From the NCBI RefSeq assembly GCF_015354345.1, contig NZ_JADKYS010000007.1, positions 58,300-122,299 on the forward strand: a DNA stretch of 64,000 bases, given 5' to 3'. Numbering within the stretch: position 1 is the first letter of the stretch; each line of letters starts with the position of its first letter. The translations under genes were made by a program, and so were the position numbers. The notes beneath the pieces are model-generated. The model was given only the letters and a program-made list of their open reading frames with translations. It searched no databases and was not told the DNA's origin. The stretch comes from Methylophilus sp. 14 (GTDB lineage: Bacteria > Pseudomonadota > Gammaproteobacteria > Burkholderiales > Methylophilaceae). This document shows positions 25,680 to 35,800 of this stretch, piece by piece.

Positions 25680-25728
25680 TCTATAGAGCGAATGTTGCAG
25701 ACAAATTAAGATCGGACTAGTCGGACTA
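25680..25728 (-). promoter_or_regulatory. Putative activator-dependent promoter of the exbB operon (ACTAGT box)
   Basis: The box CGGACTAGTCGGACTA (25713-25728) holds one full ACTAGT palindrome and a direct repeat of CGGACTA. On the minus strand a -10-like TATAGA (25685-25680) starts 33-34 nt from the box centre. No convincing -35 hexamer lies between. The arrangement fits an activator bound just upstream of RNA polymerase. The same box and spacing recur at three other promoters here. Confidence 0.65.
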
Positions 25729-25770
25729 TTTATTTCTGACACACATTTTTTTGGCAGGATGACAGGCAAT

Positions 25771-25794
25771 AAAAAAGCCCGGCGAACCGGGCTT
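25771..25794 (-). terminator. Intrinsic terminator after the PEP-CTERM gene
   Basis: On the minus strand AAGCCCGG, a four-base loop, CCGGGCTT and a run of T form a standard terminator. It closes the nuclease/nucleotidase operon ahead of the exbB promoter. Confidence 0.9.
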
Positions 25795-25841
25795 GGTCGT
25801 GCATTGCACACGTGGGTGAACTATTGCACACCTGAGTGAAT

Positions 25842-26354
25842 TTAAGATTGACGGCGGGCAGCGATCCAACCAATCAGGCCCAAACCAGCCAGGATCAGGC
25901 CAGATTGTGTTGGCTCTGGCACTGCTGCGGCATAGGCCAGACTACCGGTGCCAGACAGGCCCAGCGCCGTGTCATAAGCAAAGAAAGCATCTGAAGTATC
26001 TGCATCACCTGCGATCAGGCTGAAACCAATCGCTGGGCTGTTTGAGTCTACAGACCACTCCAGGCCGGTAAACACGCCGTCCTGAAACACCGCAGTAGCG
26101 TCTGCCAAGGCTGGGGTGCCCAGGTTAAACAGGCTGCCGCCAAAGTTAAAGTTCAACGTGCTCAGGTTGAGCAGCTCAGTGCCTGATGCCAGCAGACCGG
26201 CATCGTCAAAGCTGAACTGGCCCTGGTAGCTAGTGCCGTTGTAATAACCGGACTCGACCTGGCCTGCAAACTGCAGGGATTGAATGGCTGCCTGGGCTGG
26301 CATGGCCATGCTTACAGACGTGGCCAGCAAAGCAACCAGTGTGATTTTTTTCAT
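25842..26354 (-). CDS. PEP-CTERM sorting-domain protein
   Basis: The start MKKITLVALLATS at 26354 gives about 170 residues. A signal peptide (to AMPAQA) and a low-complexity beta-rich body precede the PEP-CTERM anchor: VPEPTQSG, a hydrophobic helix LILAGLGLIGWIA and the basic end ARRQS. Such proteins are cleaved by an exosortase and exported to the cell surface. It is the last gene of the nuclease/nucleotidase transcription unit, 22 nt or more from the preceding stop. The body has no recognised domain. Confidence 0.88.
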   Translation of the reverse strand: MKKITLVALLATSVSMAMPAQAAIQSLQFAGQVESGYYNGTSYQGQFSFDDAGLLASGTELLNLSTLNFNFGGSLFNLGTPALADATAVFQDGVFTGLEWSVDSNSPAIGFSLIAGDADTSDAFFAYDTALGLSGTGSLAYAAAVPEPTQSGLILAGLGLIGWIAARRQS

Positions 26355-26388
26355 TAAATAATTCATTGCAAAATTCCTTTAGTAAACA

Positions 26389-28686
26389 TTAAAGTATGAA
26401 ATCTCTGGCTGGCGACACTTGTTTTGCGGTCAAGCCTTTGAGCGTCACGAGTGATTTGGCAGCGGCTGGACCGGCGGCACCGTCAGTATCGACCATCACC
26501 TGTACGCCACCCGTCACATCCACCAGGCGCAGGTAACCGCCGGTAAGTGCGGTGTTGGCAGAAATACCGAGTGAAGACAGCAAGGCCGTCAGTTGCAACT
26601 TGTCGGCATACGGCGTGAAATCAGTGATGGTGTCACCGGCATCGCGCATGCTGCTGTAAACAAACACATCATTGCCCGCGCCGCCGGTCAGCGTATCCAC
26701 ACCCAGGCCACCGTTGATGATGTCATCACCAGCCGTGCCCACCAGCACATCGCGGCTGGCGGTGCCCGTGCGCGTCACGCCAGGCGTGGTCGTGGCAATG
26801 GCCAGGTCAATCAGGCGGCCGCCTTTGTCGTACTGGTTTTCCAGGCCATACATGTTGGCGGTGATTTCATCGCCATCGGCATTGCTCAGGCGACCCAGGC
26901 CACCTTCCGCTTTAGGCGATTGAATATAATTCGCCAGTGCCTCTTGATAGGTGATGGTGAACGGGCTATCTTCAAACACCACGGCATTGGCTGCGAACGG
27001 GAAACCATCGCCGCCTGCGGCAGTAAAGTCGATCGTGGTGAACGAGAAAGTGCGGCTGTTATTCACAACGACACCGTTATCAATCAGCACCGTGCCGTCA
27101 TCCAGCACCACGCGTTGAATACGGTTGCCCGTGCCCTGCGTGGTTCTGGCGATGTTACGACTGTCATACACCACTTGCATGCCAGAGATTTGCGGATAAC
27201 GGCCATTGGCGCGGCCCATCGGGCTGGTGTCGCCATAACCGTGCTCCAGCAGGTCTTTCAGCTGCGTCGCATTGACTTCTGGTGCGCGTTTGACCAGGTT
27301 GGTAAATGGCAACACATTAAAGGTATCGCCGATAGACACATTGCCGACTGTCGCGATGTTGGTACGGATACCGCCACCGTTCTGGATCGCTACCTCGGTT
27401 TTGCCAGCAAAGCGCATTGCGTCCGCCACCAGGTTGCCCAGGCCGGTTTCCGCGTTACGTACACCTGCCACAAACGTGCAAGGCAAAGCTGCGCACGTGG
27501 TATGGGTCGGGCCGTTTAATTTCACTGCCGTGGTGCCGATGATTTGTGCATTCAAGGCAGAAATGTAGTTGAGCACTGGCGTGATCACTTGCGTTTGAAT
27601 GGTGGCATCACCACTGACACGGTCTGCATCGGCAGCGGCACCGCTCACACGCATCATTTTGCTGGATTCAATGCCAACAAAAGTGCCGTGTGTGTCGTCA
27701 ATGGTGAAATTCACCTGGCCGACGTAACGGTTACCAAAATGGCTGGTGAGGACTGGCACGGTGCGGCCATGCGCATCCGTGGCACTCACCGGGTGAGAGG
27801 TGTAAGTTGCGGCAACCCCGCCGTTGATCAAGGCATCATCCGGGTCAACCATCAACTCATGGCCACCACCGGACAGCACCAGGTCCACGCCAGTCAAGGC
27901 TGGCACCACGACATTGATTTCATTGGCCGCGTTTTGCAAATGGCTCATCAAAATCACCGTGGTCACGCCTTGCTCACTGCGCAGGCGGTTCACTTCGGCC
28001 TGAATCAGCGGAATCAGGGCTTGCAGGTTTTGTGCTTCGGTATTGCTCGCCTCGTAACCAATCACGTTCACCGCACCTGGGGAAGAAATATTCGGTAACA
28101 GTGGTGTCGTTGCGCCCACCAGGCCAATTTTATGACCGGCGGTAGTGGTGATCACTTTGGAAGGCGCCACTTTACCGCTGGCTTTTAAGGTGCTGAATTC
28201 AGCCGTGGCATTGAAATTCAGGTTGCTGGAAAGATAGGTGCTGCCAGAGACGTTGGCAAAGCGGGCAGCCACTTGTGGGCCCAGGTCAAACTCGTGGTTA
28301 CCAAACACCATGGCATCAAAGCCAATCTGGCGCAAAGCAATTGCATCGTAAAAGTCCTGGCCGCCATCGCTGTAGCTATTCGCCAGGTTATTCAGGCTGG
28401 CAGTGAAACGCGGGCCTGGCAAAAAAGCATCACCGGCGTTTAATTTCAACACGGTACGGCCCTGGCCAACGGCAGTTGTTTCAGCATTTTTAATCACAGA
28501 CGCCAGGCGGTCTATGCCGCCGTAAAACGAAATGGCCTGACCGGCGTTGTCGCGCAGATTGCCTTGCGCAGACAGCAACCAGCTTTCCTGGTCACCTACA
28601 TGTAGTACAGTCACACCCTCAGCCCAGGCAGCACCGGCAGTCAATGCCAGGGCCACGCAAGCGGTTAATTGTTTCAGTTTAAACAT
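26389..28686 (-). CDS. Secreted 5'-nucleotidase / metallophosphatase with RTX calcium-binding tail
   Basis: The start MFKLKQLTA at 28686 follows GGAGAAG and gives about 765 residues. A signal peptide (to GAAWA) precedes a metallophosphatase domain with LNAGDAFLPG, FGNHEFDLG, MSHLQ and VLSGGGHELM. The 5'-nucleotidase C-terminal domain has LGNLVADAM and the substrate motif QNGGGIRTN. The end carries GGxGxD-type RTX repeats (NGGLGVDTLTGGAGNDVF). It should release phosphate and nucleosides from nucleotides outside the cell. The first metal motif is atypical (LHVGDQESW in place of NDxHG), so metal site 1 may be altered. It lies in one unit with the nuclease gene. Confidence 0.88.
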   Translation of the reverse strand: MFKLKQLTACVALALTAGAAWAEGVTVLHVGDQESWLLSAQGNLRDNAGQAISFYGGIDRLASVIKNAETTAVGQGRTVLKLNAGDAFLPGPRFTASLNNLANSYSDGGQDFYDAIALRQIGFDAMVFGNHEFDLGPQVAARFANVSGSTYLSSNLNFNATAEFSTLKASGKVAPSKVITTTAGHKIGLVGATTPLLPNISSPGAVNVIGYEASNTEAQNLQALIPLIQAEVNRLRSEQGVTTVILMSHLQNAANEINVVVPALTGVDLVLSGGGHELMVDPDDALINGGVAATYTSHPVSATDAHGRTVPVLTSHFGNRYVGQVNFTIDDTHGTFVGIESSKMMRVSGAAADADRVSGDATIQTQVITPVLNYISALNAQIIGTTAVKLNGPTHTTCAALPCTFVAGVRNAETGLGNLVADAMRFAGKTEVAIQNGGGIRTNIATVGNVSIGDTFNVLPFTNLVKRAPEVNATQLKDLLEHGYGDTSPMGRANGRYPQISGMQVVYDSRNIARTTQGTGNRIQRVVLDDGTVLIDNGVVVNNSRTFSFTTIDFTAAGGDGFPFAANAVVFEDSPFTITYQEALANYIQSPKAEGGLGRLSNADGDEITANMYGLENQYDKGGRLIDLAIATTTPGVTRTGTASRDVLVGTAGDDIINGGLGVDTLTGGAGNDVFVYSSMRDAGDTITDFTPYADKLQLTALLSSLGISANTALTGGYLRLVDVTGGVQVMVDTDGAAGPAAAKSLVTLKGLTAKQVSPARDFIL

Positions 28687-28751
28687 TGTCTTCTCCATGG
28701 CGTGCCGTAACGCATCGCGGCACGCATTCATTCAAGTATTCACGTGCCTGA

Positions 28752-29519
28752 TTAACGTGCCTGGCGACGACGTACCAGCGCCAACACACCCAAACCAGCC
28801 AGCAACATGCCTACGCTGTCTGCTTCTGGTACAGGTGTCACCGCCGCGACAGTAAAGGCAGTGGTGTTAGGCACCAGGTCAGCTGAGACACTGTTATTCA
28901 CGGTGTCTACGTTCCAGTGATTGACGTTTGCCACTTGCGCTTTGTAATCAGCAAAGTTGTTCAGGCCATCACGCACACCGTTGTACTCGGCGTAATCTGG
29001 CTGGCTGGAGGCACCAGCTTTGGCAGTTAATTCGATAGCATTGACGCCTGCTGTCAAACCCGTGTTGCTCAAAGATCCGTGCGCATCAAAAGTGCCATTG
29101 GTAATCGCACTGAGGAAAGTCGTTGGTGCAGTCGCACCAGTCCCCAGATAGGCGTAAACAGTTTCACCAGAGTTAGAAATACCCCAGTTGCTGCTGCCGC
29201 TCACGGTCACGCGGGACAATACCCCGGTAGACGCTGACAGGCTTGCAGTGTCATAAGCAGAGAAACGCACCACAGTACCAGCAGCAACCACATCGCCGGA
29301 AACCCACTGGTTGTAGCTTTCGCCGGTATTGAATGCACTGCCAGTCCACTCGTTATCGCTGAAGTAGATGGTGGTGTTAGCGGCAATGTCGACAAACGTC
29401 ACAAAAGACAAGCCATCTTCGTCGGCGTTAAAAGCAGTGAACATAATGTCACCGGCATTCAGGGCCGCGTTGGCCTGGCTGGACAACAACAAAGCGGCGA
29501 TTAAACTGATCTTTTTCAT
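28752..29519 (-). CDS. PEP-CTERM protein with nuclease-associated N-terminal domain
   Basis: The protein has 255 residues. A signal peptide (IAALLLSSQANA) is followed by a beta domain starting NAGDIMFTAFNADEDG and containing IYFSDNEWTG, a pattern seen in proteins linked with ExeM/NucH-type nucleases. The C-terminus is a PEP-CTERM anchor of the VPEAD variant (VPEADSVGMLLAGLGVLALVRRRQ). It lies between nuclease and nucleotidase genes, 53 and 65 nt away, which suggests a surface protein that works with them. Confidence 0.85.
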   Translation of the reverse strand: MKKISLIAALLLSSQANAALNAGDIMFTAFNADEDGLSFVTFVDIAANTTIYFSDNEWTGSAFNTGESYNQWVSGDVVAAGTVVRFSAYDTASLSASTGVLSRVTVSGSSNWGISNSGETVYAYLGTGATAPTTFLSAITNGTFDAHGSLSNTGLTAGVNAIELTAKAGASSQPDYAEYNGVRDGLNNFADYKAQVANVNHWNVDTVNNSVSADLVPNTTAFTVAAVTPVPEADSVGMLLAGLGVLALVRRRQAR

Positions 29520-29572
29520 AAAACTATCCTCTCACTAGATATTTGAAACATTGATTGATGATTGATATTGAA

Positions 29573-32500
29573 TTACCAGCGCACATCTCTGTGGGCGTCC
29601 AGTTGATTCATGGCTAATCCTTTTAAGGTCACCAGCGGTTTGGCAGTCGCCGCCCCTGCAGTGCCATCGGTGTCGATCTGCAATTGCACACCGCCTGTCA
29701 CACTCACCCAGCGCGCCACCCCGTCTGCAAACGGCTGGCTGCCGCTGTAACCGATGCTTTGCAGCAGTTCAGCGATGTCCAGTTGATCTTCGCCCGGTGT
29801 AAAGTCAGTAATGGTGTCAGTCGCATCACGCATGCTTTGGTAGACAAAGGTGTCACGCCCAGCCAGCCCGGTGACGGTGTCTGCACCCACACCACCGGTG
29901 ATGACATCGTCACCCACGGTGCCTACCAGCGTGTCGCGCTGGCTGCTACCGCTGATGGTTTTCACCAGTTGCACGCCAACGATCACCGGATCATGATCAG
30001 AAGAACGGTAAGGGCTATCGCTATACAGGTCTTGCGGTTTGAACTCGGTGTTGTAATCAATCACAAACGGCTCATCCGCATTGATATGCCAGTGCGAAGT
30101 ACCTGTCACTTGTGCGGCCATGCTGCTGCTCGCCAAGGCATGGTCGATGTAACCAGACTCACCATCAAACACGTAGGAGTAGTCACTCTCACCGTTAAAG
30201 CGGGCGATCTGGTCTTGCAAACCACCTGCCACCAGGGTCAGGATAGGGTCTTCTTTACCATAGGCATTGAGGTCGCCAATCACCACCACGTCAGTATCAC
30301 CAGACTGCGTTTGCACCGTATTGATAAACTGCAGCAAACGGTTGGCCTGCGCCACGCGCTGCGGGTTGTAGCAGCCTTGGCCATCACCCTGATCCTGGTT
30401 ACCGCCTGCGGCATCCGAGCAGCTCTTGGATTTAAAGTGATTGACCAGGACTGAGAACTTCTCGCCATTAGCGGCTTTAAAGGTCTGCGCCAGCGTTGGA
30501 CGGTTGTTGATACTGTCGTTATCAGACAGTGCCGCTGCCGTCGGGGTCAGTTTGGACGGTTTGTAGATCATGGCCACCTTGATCGCGTCAGTACCCGTGC
30601 CGGTCACCGGGTCAGCAATCACCGCGTAGGTATTGGCCCCTAAGACGCCATTCAGGCCATCGACCAGGTTTTGCGCCGCAGTGGTGCCGTTGTTCTGGAT
30701 CTCCATCAGGCCCACCACGTCGGCATTCATCGCCGTCAACGCACGGATGATTTTGTGACGCTGGCGGTTGAACTCGACCAGGTTATTGGCACCACGGCAG
30801 TTAGACGCCGAGACGCTACTGCCCAGGCTGCAACCCTGCCCGCTTTGACCGCTGGCAGTGGCGCCGTTGGTAAACGTAGTGAAGTAGTTGAGCACGTTAA
30901 AGCTGGCAATTTTAAGATTGCCCTGCACGCTGGCAGGGGCGGCCGTGCGGTGATTTTCACGCGTAAATTGCACAGCCTCTGTAGGGTGCAGTTTGTAATC
31001 ACGTGGGCCTGGGTTAGAGGCCGTGATCAGGCCGTGGTCTATCACCCCGGTCAGGTTTTCTACCACGTCACCCGCACGCAAGGTGTTGTCTTCGCCGATA
31101 AATGGAATCGGATTCGGGTTTTGCACACTGCTGCCATCATCCAGCACCAGACGGCGGCGTGCATTGTCATCCGCCAGTTGTGCCGCCGCCGCAGACGTCG
31201 CTGGGAACACATTGCTAGGCTTGATCATGCGGCCTTCGGCAGACAAAGTCACCTGACCATAACGGCCTTGAAAGTAATTCTGAGAAGCGGTCATGGGCTT
31301 GGTGATGCGCACCAGCATACCTTCGTAAGCCTCTAAATCACCTTCTGTGACTTCTGGCAGCGTGATGTCTGTTGGCAGGATGACATTGTTGCTGCTCAGC
31401 ACTTGCAGGCCACTGATATTGATCAGCTCGGTAATGGTGTTGAATTCAGTCACGCTGGCAGTCATGCGGACCTTTTGGCCCTTGCTGACGGTCGGCGTCA
31501 CACCTGTGCCCAGATAGACAAAAATACCGTCAGAAGTCAGTGGATTACCATCACCGCTGGCATCTTGCATGTAAAAACCATTCAAGCCTGGGAACACGGC
31601 CGTGACTACGCCTTCGGTGGTCACCGTTTGACCATTGAGCGGGCTGACAGAACTCACGCCCAGCTCGCTGCCCTGAATCTCAAAAATACGGGTAATGCTG
31701 CTGCTTTGTACCGTGACATTGACACTGCACGTTGCGGTTTGCGCTTCGTTGTTGGCAAACTGGACATCTACCGCATAGTTACCTGCTGGCAAGCTGCCAT
31801 CGAGTTGCAGGCTGGTGCTGGCAGATTGGCCATCACTACCGGCAGCCACAAAGTTGCTCAAACTGAGCCCAGCTGGCGCAGAGGCAGACAGCGTGGCCGC
31901 ATTCACGATGCTGTCCGCATCAGACGCTTGCAATAACACTGAACCAGCTTCGCCGACTTGCAATGTGACTGCCGGGCAAGAGGTGACTATCGGCTGATTA
32001 GTGCCAGTAGCGCCGCCACACACATTGACTGCACTGCTGCTATTGCGTGGTGCCGGGGCGCCAGTCACAAAGTCGCTGCCGTTCTGGTTAGTATCCTGGC
32101 AGCCATTGTTTTTACGTAACAAGGCCGTGCTGCTGTTGATGGCCGAAGCCACTGCGCCTTCAAAGAAGTTAGCCGTGCCATAGCCGACCAGGTCCACCAT
32201 CTGTGCTAACTGGGCAGGGCTACAAGCCACTGAACCACCGTTACAGGCCAGGCCAGTGCTGTTATTCACCAGCACTACCTTGCCATTGGTGCCGCTCATG
32301 TCGGTGGCGTTATTGCCTACATCCGGCGTAGGCAATACCAGGCCGTTGGCGGCACTGCGCAAGCCCACCAGGTAGTATTGACCAGGTTGCAATACGCCAG
32401 ACAGTGTCGTCACGCCATTAGCAGCGAAGTGGCCGGTACCGGTCGCACTAGCATATTGCACAGACCAGCCATTGATATTCACCGCGGCAGAACCAGCATT

Positions 32501-32641
32501 GAATAACTCAACAAAGTCCTGGTTATACACATTGCCCTGGCCGCCATAAATCTGGCTAATCACCACCTCGGCATAAACGGGAAGACTGAGGGATGACAGG
32601 CCAAGCCAGGCCAGCGCCCAATGGATTTTTTTTAATTGCAT
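29573..32641 (-). CDS. ExeM/NucH-type extracellular endonuclease with lamin-tail domain and RTX tail
   Basis: The start MQLKKIHWALAW at 32641 has GGAG six bases upstream and gives about 1022 residues. In order: signal peptide (to LPVYA), a lamin-tail domain (VVISQIYGGQGNVYNQDFVELFN), an OB-like region (VVTAVFPGLNGFYMQDASGD), and an endonuclease/exonuclease/phosphatase domain with LKIASFNVLNYF, VVGLMEIQNNG, VVIGDLNAYGKED and SSDHDPVIV. It ends in RTX repeats (GGVGADTVTGLAGRDTF). It should degrade extracellular DNA. The last 120 residues resemble those of the downstream nucleotidase. It is the first gene of its operon and has ACTAGT boxes upstream. Confidence 0.92.
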   Translation of the reverse strand: MQLKKIHWALAWLGLSSLSLPVYAEVVISQIYGGQGNVYNQDFVELFNAGSAAVNINGWSVQYASATGTGHFAANGVTTLSGVLQPGQYYLVGLRSAANGLVLPTPDVGNNATDMSGTNGKVVLVNNSTGLACNGGSVACSPAQLAQMVDLVGYGTANFFEGAVASAINSSTALLRKNNGCQDTNQNGSDFVTGAPAPRNSSSAVNVCGGATGTNQPIVTSCPAVTLQVGEAGSVLLQASDADSIVNAATLSASAPAGLSLSNFVAAGSDGQSASTSLQLDGSLPAGNYAVDVQFANNEAQTATCSVNVTVQSSSITRIFEIQGSELGVSSVSPLNGQTVTTEGVVTAVFPGLNGFYMQDASGDGNPLTSDGIFVYLGTGVTPTVSKGQKVRMTASVTEFNTITELINISGLQVLSSNNVILPTDITLPEVTEGDLEAYEGMLVRITKPMTASQNYFQGRYGQVTLSAEGRMIKPSNVFPATSAAAAQLADDNARRRLVLDDGSSVQNPNPIPFIGEDNTLRAGDVVENLTGVIDHGLITASNPGPRDYKLHPTEAVQFTRENHRTAAPASVQGNLKIASFNVLNYFTTFTNGATASGQSGQGCSLGSSVSASNCRGANNLVEFNRQRHKIIRALTAMNADVVGLMEIQNNGTTAAQNLVDGLNGVLGANTYAVIADPVTGTGTDAIKVAMIYKPSKLTPTAAALSDNDSINNRPTLAQTFKAANGEKFSVLVNHFKSKSCSDAAGGNQDQGDGQGCYNPQRVAQANRLLQFINTVQTQSGDTDVVVIGDLNAYGKEDPILTLVAGGLQDQIARFNGESDYSYVFDGESGYIDHALASSSMAAQVTGTSHWHINADEPFVIDYNTEFKPQDLYSDSPYRSSDHDPVIVGVQLVKTISGSSQRDTLVGTVGDDVITGGVGADTVTGLAGRDTFVYQSMRDATDTITDFTPGEDQLDIAELLQSIGYSGSQPFADGVARWVSVTGGVQLQIDTDGTAGAATAKPLVTLKGLAMNQLDAHRDVRW

Positions 32642-32707
32642 GCAGGACTCCGAAGTTTTTTGATTCGATAAAAAGCTTGAGTACTGTAGCAATTTAGATT
32701 GCCACCA

Positions 32708-32804
32708 ATATTAAGTTTCACCCCGGCAGGCTAGGCAATTCGGACTAGAAAATCAGACGCATTTGTATAGTTTTAGGTCAATGACCAGGCCGACAGACTA
32801 GTCA
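32708..32804 (-). promoter_or_regulatory. Putative promoter of the nuclease operon with two ACTAGT-type boxes
   Basis: A half-palindromic CGGACTAGAA (32741-32750) has a -10-like TAATAT (32713-32708 on the minus strand) whose start is 33-34 nt from the box centre. A second box, AGACTAGTCA (32795-32804), contains a full ACTAGT and lies 52 bases further upstream. The spacing matches the exbB operon promoter. Confidence 0.6.
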
Positions 32805-32811
32805 GCAACTG

Positions 32812-32850
32812 CAAAGCAAAACGCCCACCAAAGGCGGGCGTTTTGCTTTG
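32812..32850. terminator. Bidirectional terminator after the adhesin gene
   Basis: Perfect 15-bp arms (CAAAGCAAAACGCCC and GGGCGTTTTGCTTTG) flank a nine-base loop. The A/T outer part gives a T-rich tail on both strands. It ends the TpsB-TpsA operon on the minus strand. Confidence 0.88.
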
Positions 32851-32872
32851 AGACAATCTCGTAATGAAGTAA

Positions 32873-35800
32873 TCAATCCTCCAAACGAATCGTTTTCACT
32901 GTCACGATAGGTGGCAACTCTTTAGGGGCGACGTTTTGATTATTCATCTGGTTACCCAGATTTTCTGTCATGGTGTTCGCGGCCCCTGCAGAAGTACTTG
33001 CAGAGCTTAACGCAGCACCGGCCAGGCTACCCGTATCGGCCACTGGTACTCCAGAGGAGGTACCAGACACAGTAATGTTGGAGCTATTCAACACTTGTGT
33101 AGCACCCACCAGCAAGTTACCCGCAGCAACCCCTGCTTCGCCTGCGTCCAAGACACCGCGTGGGGCAAATAAGGCTACCGTTGCATCTTCCAGCTTAGGA
33201 CCTTGCAGTGGGCCATTTGGACCATCCGGATCATAGGTCTGGGCACGAATCCCTGAACCGGAAGCCACCCCTTTCACCTCTACCGTGACATCGCCGTTGG
33301 CATTGATACTGACCACACGCTCAGGCACAGACTGCGCTGCTTTGGAGCCTCTACCAGCATCGATATCGCCATGATTAGACCAGATCAGAATATCACTACC
33401 ATATTGCGTAATCACTTTCGACTGGTTGACCAGGAAGTTACCATCTGCATAAGCACCGATATTGCCACCTTTCTCAGTCACCACACCAATATCATGCTCA
33501 AGTGAGTTATTAGAAGCTACGCCAGCATTAATCAAACCACCAGGTGCAAACAGATTGATATTGCCATTTCTGGAGGTTCTGATCTGGCTTTGATACATCA
33601 ACAAATCACCGGAGTAGTCCTTGCCAGAGAACAAGGAAGCAATGACATCATCACTTCTGGTGGTGCTAGCGGTTTTAATATACTCCCTGCCTGCTTCCAG
33701 CAATTCCGCCTGGAATTGTCTCAAGGCAAAAATCTCTTTTCTGGTCGTATCCAACGTCAAGAACTCTGCCATGGCCTCCTGCGCAGTGTACGGCTTGCCA
33801 GTCGCCTGGTTTCTGCTGCTGGTGATTTCATTCATGTAAGCCTGTACGCGTGCAGCTGTTGACTGGCGATAGTTGGCCAGCGCCTTAGCATCGCCTTGCA
33901 GTGATACAGGCCCACTCCCCGTTGGGTCAATATAGGTGCTGACAAAACCATCAATATTGGTGCCTGATTTGCCCAGGCCAGCCAGTAAAGTGATGTTAGC
34001 ACTGTTGTCAGCCAGGTTAGGATTCACCGTATTCGCCAACGAAAGAATACCGCTGGTATTACCCAAGTCGACCGTGCGACCAGCCTTGATTAACACTTCA
34101 CCAGGGCCGTTGATATCAATACGCGCCTGCTGTTTACCGTTCTCCATGACGAAATCTTTACCAGCGTGGATTTCTGACACATCATCCACATTATTATGCT
34201 GGATAGAGGCATGCAAAGTCACATTATTACCAGCATTGATATAAACTGGTTTTGAAGACTTGAGACCATAGATATTGGTACTATCTCTCGCAGTTGGCGT
34301 CCCGGTCAGTCTAATATCGCCATCACGTGCCACAATCACTGCTGTTGTTGAGTCATTTTGATGCACTGGCACCGCAGAAACACCCGTTTTAATGCTACCC
34401 AAGATGCTGGTAATGCTGCTGTCACTCGGGCTACCCGTCGTTGGATTAAAGACATTTAACACAGCACTTAAATCGGCATCTGAAATCAAGATATTCGCCG
34501 TAGGATTGATATTACCACTGGTATTCACACCACTTACGACACTGCCAGCAGCCAATAAACTTAAGTTACCGCTTGCTGCTGGCGCCAGCAGCATCTTATA
34601 GGTCGTAATATCTCCTGCAAATGCGGTCACATTGACGGTACTCGGATGGATAGCCGCCATATCATTGTTAGTTAATGTCGTGTACCCCGCTGAGTTGAGA
34701 CCAGTGCTCACAATCGACTGTCGATTGCTTTGCCCGACCTCAACATTGCCGGATAAAGAGGCCACATTCAAAGCAGAATTTTCGGAGTAAGTATTAAAAA
34801 AAGTACTATTTGCAATTTGATTCTGCGCCAAAGTAGTCCCTTGCACCCAAAGCGTCGGGTTAAAGACTGTTTGTACTTTGACATTGTTTTGGGCTTTCAC
34901 TGTCGCACTGGCATCTTGCAGCGCAATCACAACACCATTGGCACCGGCTACCTGGCCAGCATCCGCAGGCCCTGGAATGCTATCCCCAGCTTGTAGACTA
35001 AGGGCACCACGGCCAACATAGTAGACGCCATTCACCAGATTACCTCCTGCTGATACTGACACATCACCACCACCGTTAATCAGACTCGTGCGCACTTCAT
35101 TACCTTGCGCATCCAGCGTTTTCTTAAATTGTGCATTGGTCGCAGAGGACGCTGATACGTTGGTGATATTGCCGCCCGCCTGGATGTTAACGTTACCGCC
35201 ACCCAGCGCGGCAACGCCTTGCTGGAACAGGTCAGGACGCACCCACCAACTTGTATCTGCACCATTGCCGCCTTGACGTAACAACCATTGGTTGACACTT
35301 TGAGTGGTCGTTGCGCCAGTAATATTGCCTGCAACATTAATTGCAATATCTCCGCCATTATTCACATAGCTAGCAGCCGTAGGTACGTTAGTGCCCCCTG
35401 ATGCAGGCGTAAACCCAGCCAGTGCTGACGCCTCTTTACCCACGGTATAAATGACGGAGCCAACATTCCCCAGAGTCATGTTGCCACCCGCAGCAATGGT
35501 GATATTGCCTTCTCCAGTACGGATAATTTTGTTATTTGCCAGCGTGAAATCACCTGTCCCGGCTTTAGTCTCAGCGATATTCGCAGCACTATAGTCAGCC
35601 CCGGCAATTAGGTTGTAGTTAAACGTGTTTACATTCGACTGCAACACGCCTGCTGTCGTCGCTGTGTTGAAGCCATCGCTTAAAGAGCCACTGAAAGTCA
35701 AATTACCGTTTGAGCGCAGGGTCAGCGAACCACCACGCCCTGCCAGCAGCGCACCAAATGAGCGCAGGTTCACGTCTGCCGTGCCCACGGTCATGGCGGT

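Noticed and set aside
26593..27519. A 308-residue open frame on the plus strand
   Set aside because: It is antisense to the 5'-nucleotidase gene, which has clear motifs; the frame is His/Arg rich and has no domain.
29530..29540. CACTAGAT before the PEP-CTERM gene at 29519 as a further box
   Set aside because: It matches only CTAG, lacks the GGA/TCC arms, and lies inside a likely operon.
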